Below, piece by piece: positions 22,423-34,223 of a DNA stretch of 64,000 nucleotides (positions are counted from its first letter, which is position 1; each line of letters opens with the position of its first letter). Origin of the DNA: Agrocybe praecox (Eukaryota > Basidiomycota > Agaricomycetes > Agaricales > Agrocybaceae); the NCBI GenBank assembly GCA_964017145.1, contig OZ024844.1:3596001-3660000 (forward strand), given 5' to 3'. Position numbers and translations under genes: made by a program. The notes beneath the pieces were generated by a model. The model was not told the origin of the DNA and did no database searches. It was given only the letters and a program-made list of their open reading frames with translations.

Positions 22423-25400
22423 AATACCAGACAACTCTCTGTTACCATACTCTACTACATACCATGCAATCGCGTCCGGTTGGGCAGGAAGTTCTTTGTT
22501 CTATGATAATCCAAGCACTCTCTTTATTCGAATCGCTTGTTTGCCTGTCAATTACCCCTGCGAACAAATACCATCGACCGACATGCTTTCTTGTTTCTGC
22601 GGATTGTAGCTATGCCTTCTTTTATATTATTACCCATACACTTATAGATAAAATGGAATTAGCTCTGAACCTTTCCTTTCGTTCGCAGCCTCCAGACCGT
22701 TGTCAGCGTTAACATTGCCAACACTACTTCTACACTCCTGATATCAGACATGTCGGGCTGTGATGTGGATGTTGATTCCTGAACACATACGTAATTCGAA
22801 GAACGCGATTGGCCTGGGCAGGGCGGGCCTCTGGAGTCAGCTTAAGGTTGGGTCCCGTACGTCGTCTGTTTTCAAATTTGTTTTAAGAGTGACTGCGAAC
22901 TGTCGTCGTTGCATACGCCTAAAGTGGGATAGTAGTGATATATGCTGAAGCCGTAAGAAATTCAGAGGCTCTGTAAATCATTCGTGAATCGTAAATCAGT
23001 GGGTATTGTATGTACTTATTCTGTTCATACGTACACGGTCCTCGGATGAAATATAATAATGAAAAACGAAATAACCGTTCATAAACGAGGCAAAACGGTG
23101 CCTCTGTTCCGTATTTCTTTCTGACGAAGCCAAAGATAGGACAGAGCTCAGAGCTCAGCGCTCAACCCTAAGACTCCCTTCTTCGTGCACAATGGATTTT
23201 TGTTCAGCTGACATGCTTAGACGCTTCTCTAAGTCGTCGCTTAGGGCCTCAAGGACTCACAGTCAGAGTTCGTCGACATCGATTGCACCCGAAGGATAAA
23301 TTTTGGGAATATCGAGGTTTAGCGAAATAGTTATATTTAAGTAATGTCGACACAAGATATTGGGTATTTATCAGTTTCTACGATGCCCGACCGAGTCTGT
23401 GTGCAGGACCCTGACCCTGTGCGATTTTTCGGTTGCTCAAAGCCTCAAACGCACAAGGTCCCTGGAGAGTCGTAATCAAGAGCAACGCGTGGCGCTACTC
23501 TCATCCTGAGATGGAGGAAGAAGCGATGATTATTCGGTGAGCGAGCGCAAACCTGCGCAAACTGCAACTTGGAACACGTGATTGCCTATGAGTCTAATCA
23601 GCGAGCAGCCAACCCAGTGGCGGCTGCACTAGGACCTGGAGTCTGGCAAGAGCATCAACACGAGTCATGGATGTATGGATTACCGGGGAATGGCAATCAC
23701 ATAACTTCCCATTTTCTGTGGTAAGAAATTGATTTCTTGGTTCACTATACCTCTTTAAAGTACTTACTACGGAAATTAATCATTGAGCGCCAACCAGTTA
23801 CCACACCCGATTATGTTGATGTGATGGGACTCTAAAATTATACCTTATAGGCAACATTCATCTCTCAATTTCTGAACATCGTGCCGACGGTATCCTGATA
23901 CATGGTAAACTAAACTACGGGGTAACACCACATACTGGCAAAGTGTATTTTGCCTCAACTTCATTGAGATTCCATAGTCCATTGGCTGCTCTATAACCTA
24001 GAGACGCCAGGTACATAGTAAAAGGCCGGGTGTGGGATTTACTGCAAAGCCGCCGACTCGATAAAGATTGATACGTCAGGGATGATTTTACAAAAAGCCC
24101 AGTTAGTTGCCTTCTGCTGAGGTAGCTTACCGCATCCTTTCAAAGGAATAGCTTCTAATTAAGTTATTTGAGTGGCTGTATCACAGGGTGGTGGTGACAT
24201 GTTCGGGACTTTCCATCTGCCTTGAACGGAATTTCAATTCTTGGGCGTCTATGTATGCTGTCCAAGATGTCCACCTGAGCCTTTCCAACGGAACTAATTC
24301 GTCGGACATCATAATTCAGTGTATAGCCCTAGTGACAAGTGGCTGATATTTGGTAATGGTAACAAAATCACCATTTCCTTTAGGCTCGGCGCTGTAATGC
24401 AGTATACACGCTCTCAACCCCTGCTGGAATGTGAGAGATACCTTCAGCAATTTTTCAATAAGGAATGAAGCGAGTCTTGATCATCGCCTCGAGATTGCTG
24501 AAGCTTCTTCCTTCCCAGCCGCGTTTGAAAATATATACGTATCGTTGGTGTCATTCTCAGTGCGGTTCCGAATATTCGAGACACACAAAAATAGGCGCTA
24601 GCTATGTACGCGAATTATCATTATGTTCCTTGACGAATGGACGTCCGAGAAGACTTTCGTTCATGGAGATAGCTCGAATTAGGCAAAACATACTATTTTT
24701 ACTATTTTCCGGTGAGAGTGATGCGCACCGGTGGTGAGAATAAGAAGATCCAGCAGACTTTGTGACAGCGTGACCTTGTATTCGATAAGTCATATCATGA
24801 TTTATACCTCCTGACCGCACATTGTCCACTCGTTAGGAAATGGTCTATAATGATCGACGTTATCACTTCCTTCTAAACCTACTCGACAGGTCGTGGAAAT
24901 TGTAAGTTCATAGGCATGCAACTAAATCCTATTTCAGTCTCCGCACCTTAGGGATGATTTATTTCTTGCACTAGTCCTGAAAGGACCGTGTGGTCGGACT
25001 CGGTGATACTATATCTAAGCTGATTGTATCACTGTATGACGAGAACATATTATTCAAACTTGTATGTATTCAAAAGCGTTCCTGATACGTATAAATGTAC
25101 CTGGCGAATCATTTATGCATTATCTTTGGAACGATCGTGAAGCTCGTGCGATTTGTCTTCCTGAGGTATTCAACGCGGCTTGTATTGCCACAATATAGTG
25201 ATGACAGCTTTTTGAGTGAAAATACAAGTTGATTTTAGTGAATCTTGGCGTATGTATTAATATTGGAACGTTTCGGCATCCATGTGGAGACACAGCCGCA
25301 TCATAAACCTAAGCGCCTCCGGGGTGAGCGCAGTGTTGCAACGGGCCAACGGCAGTCGGTGCCATCAGACCTCCTGCCACTTGATCCCTGGATCGTTTCG

Positions 25401-25458
25401 TATTCCTCTTTGACCTTTCCCACATTCTTCTCTGCTTCTCCAGCGTCGTACTGGACCA
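22423..25458. other. 3-kb gene-poor interval
   Basis: No open frame over 90 codons and no recognisable protein, transposon domain, tRNA or long repeat on either strand. Frames at 22464-22712 and 24465-24737 look like chance. The right end holds the promoter of the arrestin gene. Confidence 0.45.
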
Positions 25459-28400
25459 ATGTCGCAGGTTAAGCTGTAAGCTTTGAACGGATATGGCCTC
25501 AGGAGGTTGATGATAATCTATTTCACACGCAGAAACTTACAGCCACCGCCAAATGTCGACTTCGTAACGGGTATGTTTTATTCTAGGCCGCCTACGATGC
25601 CGCCAGAAGGACGCCATAGAAGTGAACTAGAATTACTGACAACGTTGAGTGTCTAGGCTATCCTGGTATTCCTCCTGGTCCGGATCGACCACAGGCTTCG
25701 GTGAAGGGTGTACGTAGGGAATTGCTTTGTGGATAGCTCGCTGAACGATCACATTTCGTAGGCAATCGAAGTAAGGGTTCCACCACAAGGTGTCAAGGCG
25801 AAATGGGTGCGCATTGAGCTGCGCAAGGTGGAGACGCTGCCAGGTGGTGGGCCAGCGAACACGTTCTATGACTTTGTTGGTCCTAGCCCCGTTAACCTTT
25901 GGAGTACATCTGATGAATACAGTCTACTGCGCTCGGTGAGTTATCAAATATAACATTCATGCGCCATACTCATGACAACCCAGCAAGACTTCCCGTTCTC
26001 TATCCGGATACCGGAGTCCACGCCGCCCACTATCGCACTTGATAACAGAGGTGTGTACGCGTTTCCGGCTGCATAAATTTTATTCTTATTTTTATATAGC
26101 TGGAATTGGTTACGAGTTGGTCGCCAGCGTGTGTACGAAGGGTAAAAAGTATGATCGTATAAATTTCAAGTTCAAACCCGGTGCTCATTATTTGATCGCA
26201 GGGGTTTCCTCCGAAAAGCGAAATCAGTGGTCGTCTCGTCTGTCGCACCCATCATCATCGATAAACATGACCTTCACTCTACATGGCCAGTATACTGTCA
26301 AAAAGAAATACGCTCAGTCTCACAAGAAGGAGTGACGCTTCACGTAGAACGCCAACACCAGTGCTACGGCCCAGGAGATCGAGTGACGGTTACAGCCATC
26401 GTGAAGTCGGACAGCTTGCACACGGTGATCCTGCGCGGGTTCGAATTCTCCTTGCGAGAAACAATCGTCTACCGCCATGGTGTGCATGGAGCTGGGAAGA
26501 AGAATGCACCTCAGACAAGACAGGTAAACATTGGAGAGAGCAAGATCATGGTGAATTCGACTCTATATGGAGGAACATCGCACACTGCAGAACTGGCCTG
26601 CATGATTTCACCTAACCACACGACGACATCGTTACAAGCTGCTCGGCATATTGATATCGACTACGTTCTTTGCGTCAAGACTATTATGGGAACCGGCGCG
26701 CATCTAGTGATGGAACTTCCAGTGGTGATTTCGAACTGGCAAAGGTATGTCAACATCATTTTTAACTGCTAAACCATGACCTCTGATCAATATCTTCTTG
26801 CCTTCGTCTAGGCACATATCAATGGAAGCTATAGCGTAAATCTATATTCCTATTCTATAAGTCATTGCTAACTGACGGATGTGATCACATCAGCCGCATT
26901 GGACCAGCACCCAACTTGTCTCTTCTGCCACCACCTGGAACCTCAGCTATTAGTCGAGTTGAACCAATACGTCCACTAGGTGCAGCAGCAACACCCGCTT
27001 CAGCTACTTTACCTCTCAGTCGTTCAAACATCGACACTAGCTACAACCCCTCTGGAGCTTTCAACACGCTTCCCGCAGGCGGGGCCTTAAGTGGTCCTTC
27101 CCATATCGATGAATTTGGTTCAACAAGCCGTCCAACAACTGCCAACACCCCCGCTGCTGCTGCCTTCTCCTCGCCTGCACCTACTGTTAGCGCTACATCC
27201 GCTTCAAGCAGGCTCCAACCAAAAACCGTACAACCACAAGAACAGGAGATTAGCCGCCAACGCAGTGCGCAAGCCATAGGCTCTGGTTCTGGTTCGGGCT
27301 CAGGCTCTAGTGCCGGTCCTGCACAACAGCAGTGGCCGACGGCGGAGGATGAGAAGTTGCGCTTGTTCGAACAGGCTCGGGTCAAGGTTGCTCAATTGCA
27401 GGGTGTTGCTGCTGCTCCTGTACGTCTTCATCATCATCGTGTAAAAAATAGTTTGCTAATTGCTCTTTTGTTCTCTAGCCACCTGCTTCACTTCGTTCTT
27501 CACCACCTCCACAGAATATCGGCCCCGCTCGGGTTCCTGCCACACCAGCTTCTCCCGGTCCAGCGAAGACTGAATGGGTCTCTGCCGAAGAGGAGAAACG
27601 GCGCTTCCAGCAAGCTCAGGCTGCCGTTGCCCGAACTCAGGGTGTAGCACCACAGATTTCCGCACCTACTCATACGAGAGACATGTCCGATCCAAAACCG
27701 CAATCATCTGGCAGCGGTTCTGGAACTAAACCTTCTCCTGCTGCCCAGCTATACGCAGAAGCCATAAAAGCACGTTCAGCGGGCAATGCGAATAATCTTC
27801 CCTCTACTAAGCCGCCCGGCCCAACTTCGTACGCAACTGCAGAGCAAGAAAAAGCTGCTCTGAAACGATACCACGAAGCTAAGAGAGCCGTGGAGGTGAC
27901 GCAGAATGGTGGAGGTGGTGGAGTGACCAGTTCGCCTCCATCTGGGAGTGCGCCTATCGCTTATGAGTCCCTCTTCCCCGCGGCATCAGCTCAACCGGCT
28001 CCTCCACCTCCTTCTGACTCTCCACCCCCATTCAACACTGCCGCTGGGCCGAGCAATATCATGGCGCACCTTTCTGAGAAAGAACGCTTGCGTCGTAAAT
28101 ACGAAGAGCAGGATGCAGCAGCAGCAGCTAGGAACGCTTCTCCTGCTGCATACACCTCCCCTCCTCCACCAGTTGTTGCCCCTGCACCTCCGCCTGCAGG
28201 TCCTGGTCCATTACCAAATCAATATGCTAACGCGTTGGAGGAGAAAGAGGCTCTAAGGAGGAAATTCGAGGCGAGAGATAATGCACAAGCTAGAGCTACG
28301 CCAAATCCTCAGCCGCCTGCCAGAGCTAACACTGCTAATGTTACCCCGACAAAGAACGAAGGAACCTCGGTGCCAACCAGGAGTCCAAGTGCTAATCTCC

Positions 28401-28843
28401 CAGGTGTCAGGCCCGCTCCCACCCCACCTGCGAACGCCAGGGTTCTGACAGCTGCAGAAGAAAAGGCACTCTTACGCGCCAAATACGAAGCCCGGGATAG
28501 CGGGGCGCGCAAGCCACCTGCCATCGTACCATCCAACGGGAACGGTAATCTTCCCAAGCCCAATGGTGCTTCCGCATCAACTCCAACTACACCGCCGCCT
28601 CTCCTACCTCGTCCTCCTGCTGACTATATCCAGGCAACGCAGGAAGAAGACGCTCGTTTGTCGCGGATTAATGGTGTAGTGCCGAACTTGGACGGATACC
28701 CTACGTCGTCAACTTCATCATCCTCAAAACCACCGTCCGGTACATCTGCGTTGGACATGAAACCTTTCACTCCTTTCCAGGCTGGCTTCGATAGTTCCAG
28801 CACTGCACCTCCTCTACCTCTTTCCAGACCCAATGGAGAGTAA
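25459..28843 (+). CDS. Arrestin-domain protein with long disordered tail
   Basis: Probable alpha-arrestin-type adaptor. Ten exons are inferred (25459-25475, 25533-25570, 25657-25709, 25762-25935, 25984-26050, 26100-26148, 26202-26744, 26812-26835, 26894-27419, 27479-28843). They sum to 2856 bp, exactly 952 codons. The N-terminus is 'MSQVKLNLQPPPNVDFVTG', then 'YPGIPPGPDRPQASVKGAIE'. The arrestin-like beta-sandwich runs to about residue 320: 'AKWVRIELRKVETLPGG', 'FPFSIRIPESTPPTIALD', 'VSQEGVTLHVERQHQCYGPG', 'HTVILRGFEFSLRETIVYR' and 'IDIDYVLCVKTIMGTGAHLV'. The last 600 or so residues are Pro/Ser/Ala-rich and predicted disordered. They are punctuated by short charged helices with a repeated core: 'EDEKLRLFEQAR', 'AEEEKRRFQQAQ', 'SEKERLRRKYEEQD', 'LEEKEALRRKFEARD', 'AEEKALLRAKYEARD'. 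I see no clear PPxY ubiquitin-ligase motif. A role in membrane-protein trafficking is inferred from the family only. Confidence 0.85.
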
Positions 28844-29861
28844 TGGTAAAGGTAGAGTTATATCTCATATCTCTGTCATCTCAATCTCAATTAACGTCGA
28901 CCTAACTTGAAGTCGAATATCCCTTCGTTTGTTCCCTTTCTGCTTTCTTTGATTTCTTTGATACCTTGTGGAAAACCGGTGTCTGATCACGGCCCTCATG
29001 CACGTATCGAGGCCCAAAACTCTCCCTTTCTCCTCTCTCATCCAAGTGCAAACGATATCCCAGTATACGTTTGATATATCTATATCCTTTGTCCTTCTAC
29101 CTACGTCCTTCCTCTTTACTATAACCACTGCAGCACCTGCTTCTACTTACTACCCCATATGTTCCTTGTTTGTTTTTAGTACCCAATGCGGATCTATATC
29201 TATGTGTCCTCTTACATTCCTTGCTTTTATCTTCGCCTGGTATTACTACTGGCGGAAGTACATCACTATCATTATTATTTTTGGGAATAAACGAAAGTTT
29301 CGAGTTTTATAATTATTTGTTCGGATGTTGATCCCGTTGGGAATTTGGGATTGTCATTGCAGGTTTTCACTTCAAGGCTAGCATCATGTAAATTTGAAGG
29401 AAATCCCAGGAGACTTCAATCCGCAAATTTAAATCTGATCAGTAAATATTTTCGTGAAAATCTTTGAGAGATCAGTGGACCGTGCTCTAAGGATGGATGT
29501 ATCTTGACTCATGTTCAACGTCAACGCTCAGCGCTGTAGAGCTCTCCAAAGCTAGCGCAGCGCTAGATTTAAGATTTTTAAAGATTATATGTAACGTTAT
29601 TTGGCTATGCTTGCGATGGCCGTGGGTGTTAAATAACATCAAAAAAACTTAGAATTCCCTATATCACTTGATCGAGTTGTGCCTCTTTCTTCCAAGTTCT
29701 TAACCTACTTGTCCTTCGTCTTGCTTTCTACAACCTTCAGCTTCTCTTGGTTCTGGGACTATATCTCGCAAACTTCTTTACTTGCGAATCCCATGATCAA
29801 AGTGGCCTTGCTGTGAAACAGAAAGGTACCCCCCTGTCATAATTATGTAACAATCACGATG

Positions 29862-30015
29862 GTTTTGGTACATTGTTTGGCTACTTCCCCTGGACCACAC
29901 AAAAGACTTTTGGTGAAAGGTCGAATAGACTTAGTTTTGATACATTGTTTGGCTACTCCCCTTGGGCCATACAGAAGACTTTTGGTCGAATAGTTTTGAT
30001 ACAATGTTTGGCTAC
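29862..30015 (+). repeat. Imperfect tandem repeat, about 60-72 bp unit
   Basis: Units start at 29862, 29934 and 29993 with 'gttttgrtacawtgtttgg'. The first two continue with a cctgg/cttgg-accaca-type core and 'agacttttggt', and the third is truncated. The second unit lacks about 13 bp near its end. No coding role seen. Confidence 0.8.
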
Positions 30016-30100
30016 ACTTTCTTATTTATACAACCATTTTAAGCAAAGTCAGTCAGAAGGGTCCTATTTCGTATTTTTTAATTACTTAGTCTATCTCCCC

Positions 30101-30144
30101 ATTTCCATTTAGTTTCCATTTATTTTCCATTTATTTTCCATTTA
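30101..30144 (+). repeat. Short tandem repeat 'tttccattta'
   Basis: Four consecutive copies of a roughly 10-12 bp unit 'tttccatttan', A/T variable at the junctions. Confidence 0.8.
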
Positions 30145-31392
30145 AAAGTTCAACGCCCTATGCTCAATCCCGCCGCGAGAAGTCAACCGAAGGTTGGCGA
30201 CGAGCGGCCACAAAAAACTAGCGTAAAAAATATACAGCCCAGCCAGGGCAAGTTGACAGATGCGAAACCTTCCAGGCAGTCAGTTGGTAGTCAGCTACCT
30301 TTTTTACGTATTGGAGTTGTAAAAAAATGTAATCCTTATTTGCATGAAAACAATCTTAATTGAACTCTTTTTATATGTTGTTTTAAAGTTAAAAGCGGTA
30401 ACAGTCGCAGCAAGGCTTTGGTCGACTTTAGTCGGCCCTTTATACTACATAGAAGCTCATATTGCTCATCGTCACCTTTAAAATGATGCGCAAGATAAAT
30501 TTTCGATGAGGCCATTGTGAAAAGCCATCTCTAATCGGGCGTTCGTCTTACATAGGATAAACTACTCCGAGGTGACTCAATCAAGCGGGGCCCTCATCGA
30601 AATATACCCAAATTAGACACTCTCTGTGTAAAGCGATTTTCTTCGCTTTTCTTGTCCTCTTCTTTCCGCAGCAACAATTCTGAGCTCATGGGAGGGAGTC
30701 AAACATAGAAGTTAAAATGGCAAAAATCCCACTGCAGCATTTACATTGGCACACCACCTGACGAGGTCGTTTGGGCTACGCCGAAAATGTTAACTCACCC
30801 TTCCGATCGATGATTGAAGATTGAAGGTGGTATCAACACTATTACAAAATTCTTGTAGGCCTGGCAGTTTAGGGTCTAGATGCTTTGATAGCCCAATCTC
30901 TTGTCACCGAAAGAAAGATTGACTGTGTCCATCCGCTCACGCAATGCGCGGTATTTAACTATGGGTTCTTGGGTGCGGTTTGTGCGTTGGGGAAGTTTTA
31001 CACGTGTCGGCAAGCAGATTCACTCTTCTGAGTTCTTTATGGTACCTACTTTAGCCAGCAAGAATCGATTCAAGCACTCTGGTTGTTGAATACCTCTTCT
31101 CTTGGTGTAAGCTGGGCTTTGATTTACTCGGCGCTCATTGGATATCCTTGAAATACACTTAATGGTAAGTTCATCGTGGCTCATTCATCTCCAGGATTGT
31201 GGCGCAGATGTACCGGCTTCCCTTCATTTCCGTGCCTCGAGGAATACTATACTGTTGTCAGACGCAGCGTGGCACAAATTCTTTGGGCTTGTTGGGCGTC
31301 TATTTTTCTGGTTTAATAGGAATTCGGTTTCGTTTCTACCTTCAGAACCGTTTATTTTCTTCCTCCCCAGCGAGGGTTACAATCATTGCCCC

Positions 31393-32189
31393 ATGAGCAC
31401 GATAACTCCTACCCCAGGTCCCTCTAATCTCAATGGTCCTGGTCAACCAGTCGTCGCGGCTCTTATGCGGGTCATCATTCAGCAAGTCCCAGGGTTCACT
31501 CTCGGCATGCGCGTAATTCATAATCAGATGCTGAACCAAATCGTTCAAGTAATCAAAGAAAACATTGTGGGACTCATTGGAAGTGTTCTCTCGACAATCG
31601 GCATCGCAGCCCTACTCCCTTCCGTGATAATCGCTACCGTAAATGCAATCGGTTTTACGTCAGGAGTTCTTGCAGGTACGAGTCTCATTGATTTGAATTC
31701 TTATGTGAGAGTAATAGTGGCTCGCTAGGTTCAATCGCAGCAGCAATCCAGTCGTCTGTATACGGCGCATATACTGGAGGACTTTTCTCTGCATTCCAAT
31801 CCCTTGGTGCAACGGCTATCATTGCACCGCCTGTTGTATTAGCTCTAGGAGGCATAGCTCTGGCTGCAGGTGGTGGACTTGTAGGATACTGGTGGTGGAA
31901 GAAACGAAGGCCAACCGGTTCGGGCAGTGGCGGAGGGGGTGGCTCTGAAGGAAGCGGTCATGCAGGACATGGTCCAGGAGACGATGGTGCCAATAATGAG
32001 GACCAAAGGGACAAGAAATCCAGAAATTCTTCCGAAAACTGCCTTGCGGTGGTGACGAGTGTAAGCATCTGACCTGGGAGATATGGGATGTTCATGATCA
32101 GTATGGCTGACAGCCTTTTATTTCAGCCATCGACCTTCACCATTTTTCGAGGAATCTTCAATCGACATGGTCGACAAACGTCCAAATGA
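31393..32189 (+). CDS. IFI6/IFI27-like (interferon-induced 6-16 family) membrane protein
   Basis: Three exons, 31393-31675, 31729-32060 and 32127-32189, total 678 bp (225 residues), closing in frame. The ATG at 31393 ('MSTITPTPGPSNLNGPGQP') is preferred over upstream in-frame ATGs because the preceding sequence does not look coding. The core is a glycine/alanine-rich hydrophobic hairpin typical of the ISG12/6-16 family: 'IGIAALLPSVIIATVNAIGF', 'TSGVLAGSIAAAIQSSVYGA', 'LFSAFQSLGATAIIAPPVVL', 'ALGGIALAAGGGLVGYWWW'. This is followed by a basic stop ('KKRRPTG') and a Gly/Ser-rich tail. N-terminal residues 20-60 form probable amphipathic helices. Animal members act at mitochondrial or nuclear membranes in innate immunity and apoptosis. 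Fungal members have no assigned function to my knowledge. The gene lies next to the family cluster, which may or may not be meaningful. Confidence 0.75.
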
Positions 32190-32330
32190 GTCGTGGACTT
32201 GACTGTACTCTGCTTATTCTTCCGAGGTTCAAACGGAGCACTGTACCTTTCACTGTCGCTATGCTTGAAGCTTCTGATCGAAGAAGGCCGTGTATTTAGG
32301 TAGAATAAAATATGCAGAGCCTAAAATTGA

Positions 32331-33010
32331 TTACGGTAGCTTTACGATTCTCTTTCCTTGATCGAGGGTCTTCTTATATGCTTTCTTGTCGACTATCTGA
32401 TTCCCCTTCATAGCTGTGCTAGTTTCTTTCGGAACCAATGTAACAATCCTATACCTCTATAAATCAGCGTTCTTGTGGTAGAAAGCATAGCTGATACCCA
32501 CTTCCGGTCTTTACTATATCACAAGTGCCCACTGCCCTCGCCACAAATTCAAGGATTCGTGGCAGTGTCCCGTCACCATTCTAGAGACATTTTTTTCATG
32601 TCAGCAGCCTCTAACAGAATGGTAAGAAATATTCACCTTGTCAACGGTGCTACACCATACAGAATCCTCGACAATAGCAACATCCGCGTTCGGACACTAA
32701 TCGAAGCAATATAAGAAACAAATCTTTAAAATTCCTGTAAGTCATAAGTAGCTCACCTCTTCGAGAAGAACCTGCAAGAGGATAATGGATGGGTGGAATG
32801 GGAGCTTAGGAGAAAAGAAAGTATGAGGAATGAGGAATGTCAGGGGTATCAAGTAACTACCCTCTGACGATCGTCCAAGCCAAGCTCAGACTTTCCTAAA
32901 TGTTTTTCTTTCAGCCCTACTATTCTCGAGCGGAGCCCAACAATCGGCGTAGTCAAAGACTGATAATAGGCTGTACCATCGGCAGGCTCGTATGCATTTT
33001 TATACGTGTA
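32331..33010. repeat. Direct duplication, copy 1 (partner 36214-36910)
   Basis: The 3' half of B and of B' align over about 0.65 kb at roughly 90-95% identity by eye, in the same orientation and about 3.9 kb apart, flanking gene C. Confidence 0.75.
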
Positions 33011-33752
33011 GCTATACCAGCTTAGTGCGTTCTTTTCGATGTATTAGGTCAAATGCGTCGTTGAGATGAGGTCTTGTAGAAAGCCGCCATCGGGTAGTGT
33101 TAGAATGCCTCCTTCACGTGCGATCGTCCAGAATTTGAATTCACTGGTTGTTGTTTACTTTTGGCGCAGTGGACAGAGATTAGCACTCACAAAGGGTCTT
33201 CAGATATTGGGACTATATTGATTCCTTTGCTGCAAACAATAGTTCGAGGAGGAAAGGAGTCCGGTATAGTCTGAATATCGGTTTCCGTGTCCAAAGGTAG
33301 AGCCTTGAAACCTTCAGGTACCCCTCGCTCATTCAATAGATCATCCGATGAAGCGAAAACATTGAACATAAACGCAAAATCGCCATCCGGATCCAGCATT
33401 CCGACATCACAAATGCTCACTCCCTGCTCCAAATGTTTCGTTGGTCGAGGACTTTGGATTCCATACACGCTCCATGGGGCAAATCCATAATTATCCACTA
33501 CCGGACGAAAGTAGGGATCGTGAATATGTCTCCTCCCCTCCTACCACAGAAGAAACTCTATTGCATCTTGTAAAGGTATTTGGAGGTTTGTATTGACGAT
33601 ATGGGCCTCGCAGCGAGCCTGTGGTATTCTGTAAGCTCACCAACTTCACTGACCAGGACATTCGACGACTTACTGTGTCGAGAAATTGGACTTTCTGAGC
33701 GGATATCATCTTCAGGTGCTACGATATGCTTTTGCAGCTCGTCATCAGCCAT
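32331..33752 (-). pseudogene. Family type I member B, broken
   Basis: Starts 'MADDELQKHIVAPEDDIRS' at 33752, then a short intron into 'LRGPYRQYKPPNTFTR', 'GGEETYSRSLLSSGSG', 'TKHLEQGVSICDVGMLDP', 'FAFMFNVFASSDDLLNERGV' and 'CSKGINIVPISEDPL'. Three defects are visible. There is a frame break after 'LLSSGSG' (about 33498). There is a TAA after 'LISTTHLT' (about 33045). A deletion fuses 'SWYSYTYKNA' directly to 'YEPADGTAYYQSL' (about 33000), removing around 100 residues present in members D and G, including the 'GSLYLVTGCDK' block. The C-terminal module survives: 'NADVAIVEDSVWCSTVDK', 'NGDGTLPRILEFVARAVGTC', and a last exon ending 'KKTLDQGKRIVKLP'. It is paired head-to-head with intact type II gene C. 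Function of the family is unknown. Confidence 0.75.
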
Positions 33753-34223
33753 TTTTCGTACAACGTTTGGAGGGAAAATGTGTTGAAAACGTGTCAACAT
33801 CCTTTATTGTGTTCAACTTCGTTGCCATACATTGTTTCGCGTTTGTTCTGGTATGTAATCGCTTCAAACTCCGGTCATCATGTAAGTAGTAGCGGCCGGC
33901 AATTACCGTCACAGCTTCATTGAATTGCATGGAACCAACATGTTGTCAACATGGGATAGATATCAGGGCCGCCGTCTCGATATTTCCCATGCTAATCCTT
34001 GTAGAATCCTATTATATGAGCATCGGTTGCTTGGGACCTGAGGTAAGTAATAATAAAAACAAGGATGTCATTTTTTTGGTGTCTTGTTTTCGAACGGCAT
34101 TGGCCCTCTGCTCTCGTAAGTGCCTGTGTTACAAATCTGTCTTGACCGCACTTCAACGGGCCCGATGCAGAAGCTATAAGTACGTTACACCTGTTTTGCT
34201 CTTCACCGCCTCTTTTGTAACCC
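33753..34223. promoter_or_regulatory. Head-to-head intergenic region, pair B/C
   Basis: About 470 bp between the divergent starts of type I B and type II C, so it presumably holds both promoters. No clear TATA box or repeat was identified. Confidence 0.4.

Larger units (their letters stand above)
28844..31392. other. 2.5-kb interval without a recognised gene
   Basis: T-rich 3' flank of the arrestin gene, then AT-rich sequence with two short tandem repeats (listed separately). Frames such as 28968-29312 and 31138-31392 have no recognisable content; the latter is only the upstream extension of the IFI6-like frame. Confidence 0.4.

Noticed and set aside
22423..25458. Search for transposon proteins, LTRs or CRISPR-like arrays in the gene-poor gaps
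   Set aside because: No reverse transcriptase, transposase, integrase or regularly spaced repeat was seen here or elsewhere in the window.
27041..27385. 114-codon minus-strand frame
   Set aside because: Antisense of the Pro/Ser/Ala-rich tail exon of the arrestin gene, whose ten exons sum exactly in frame.
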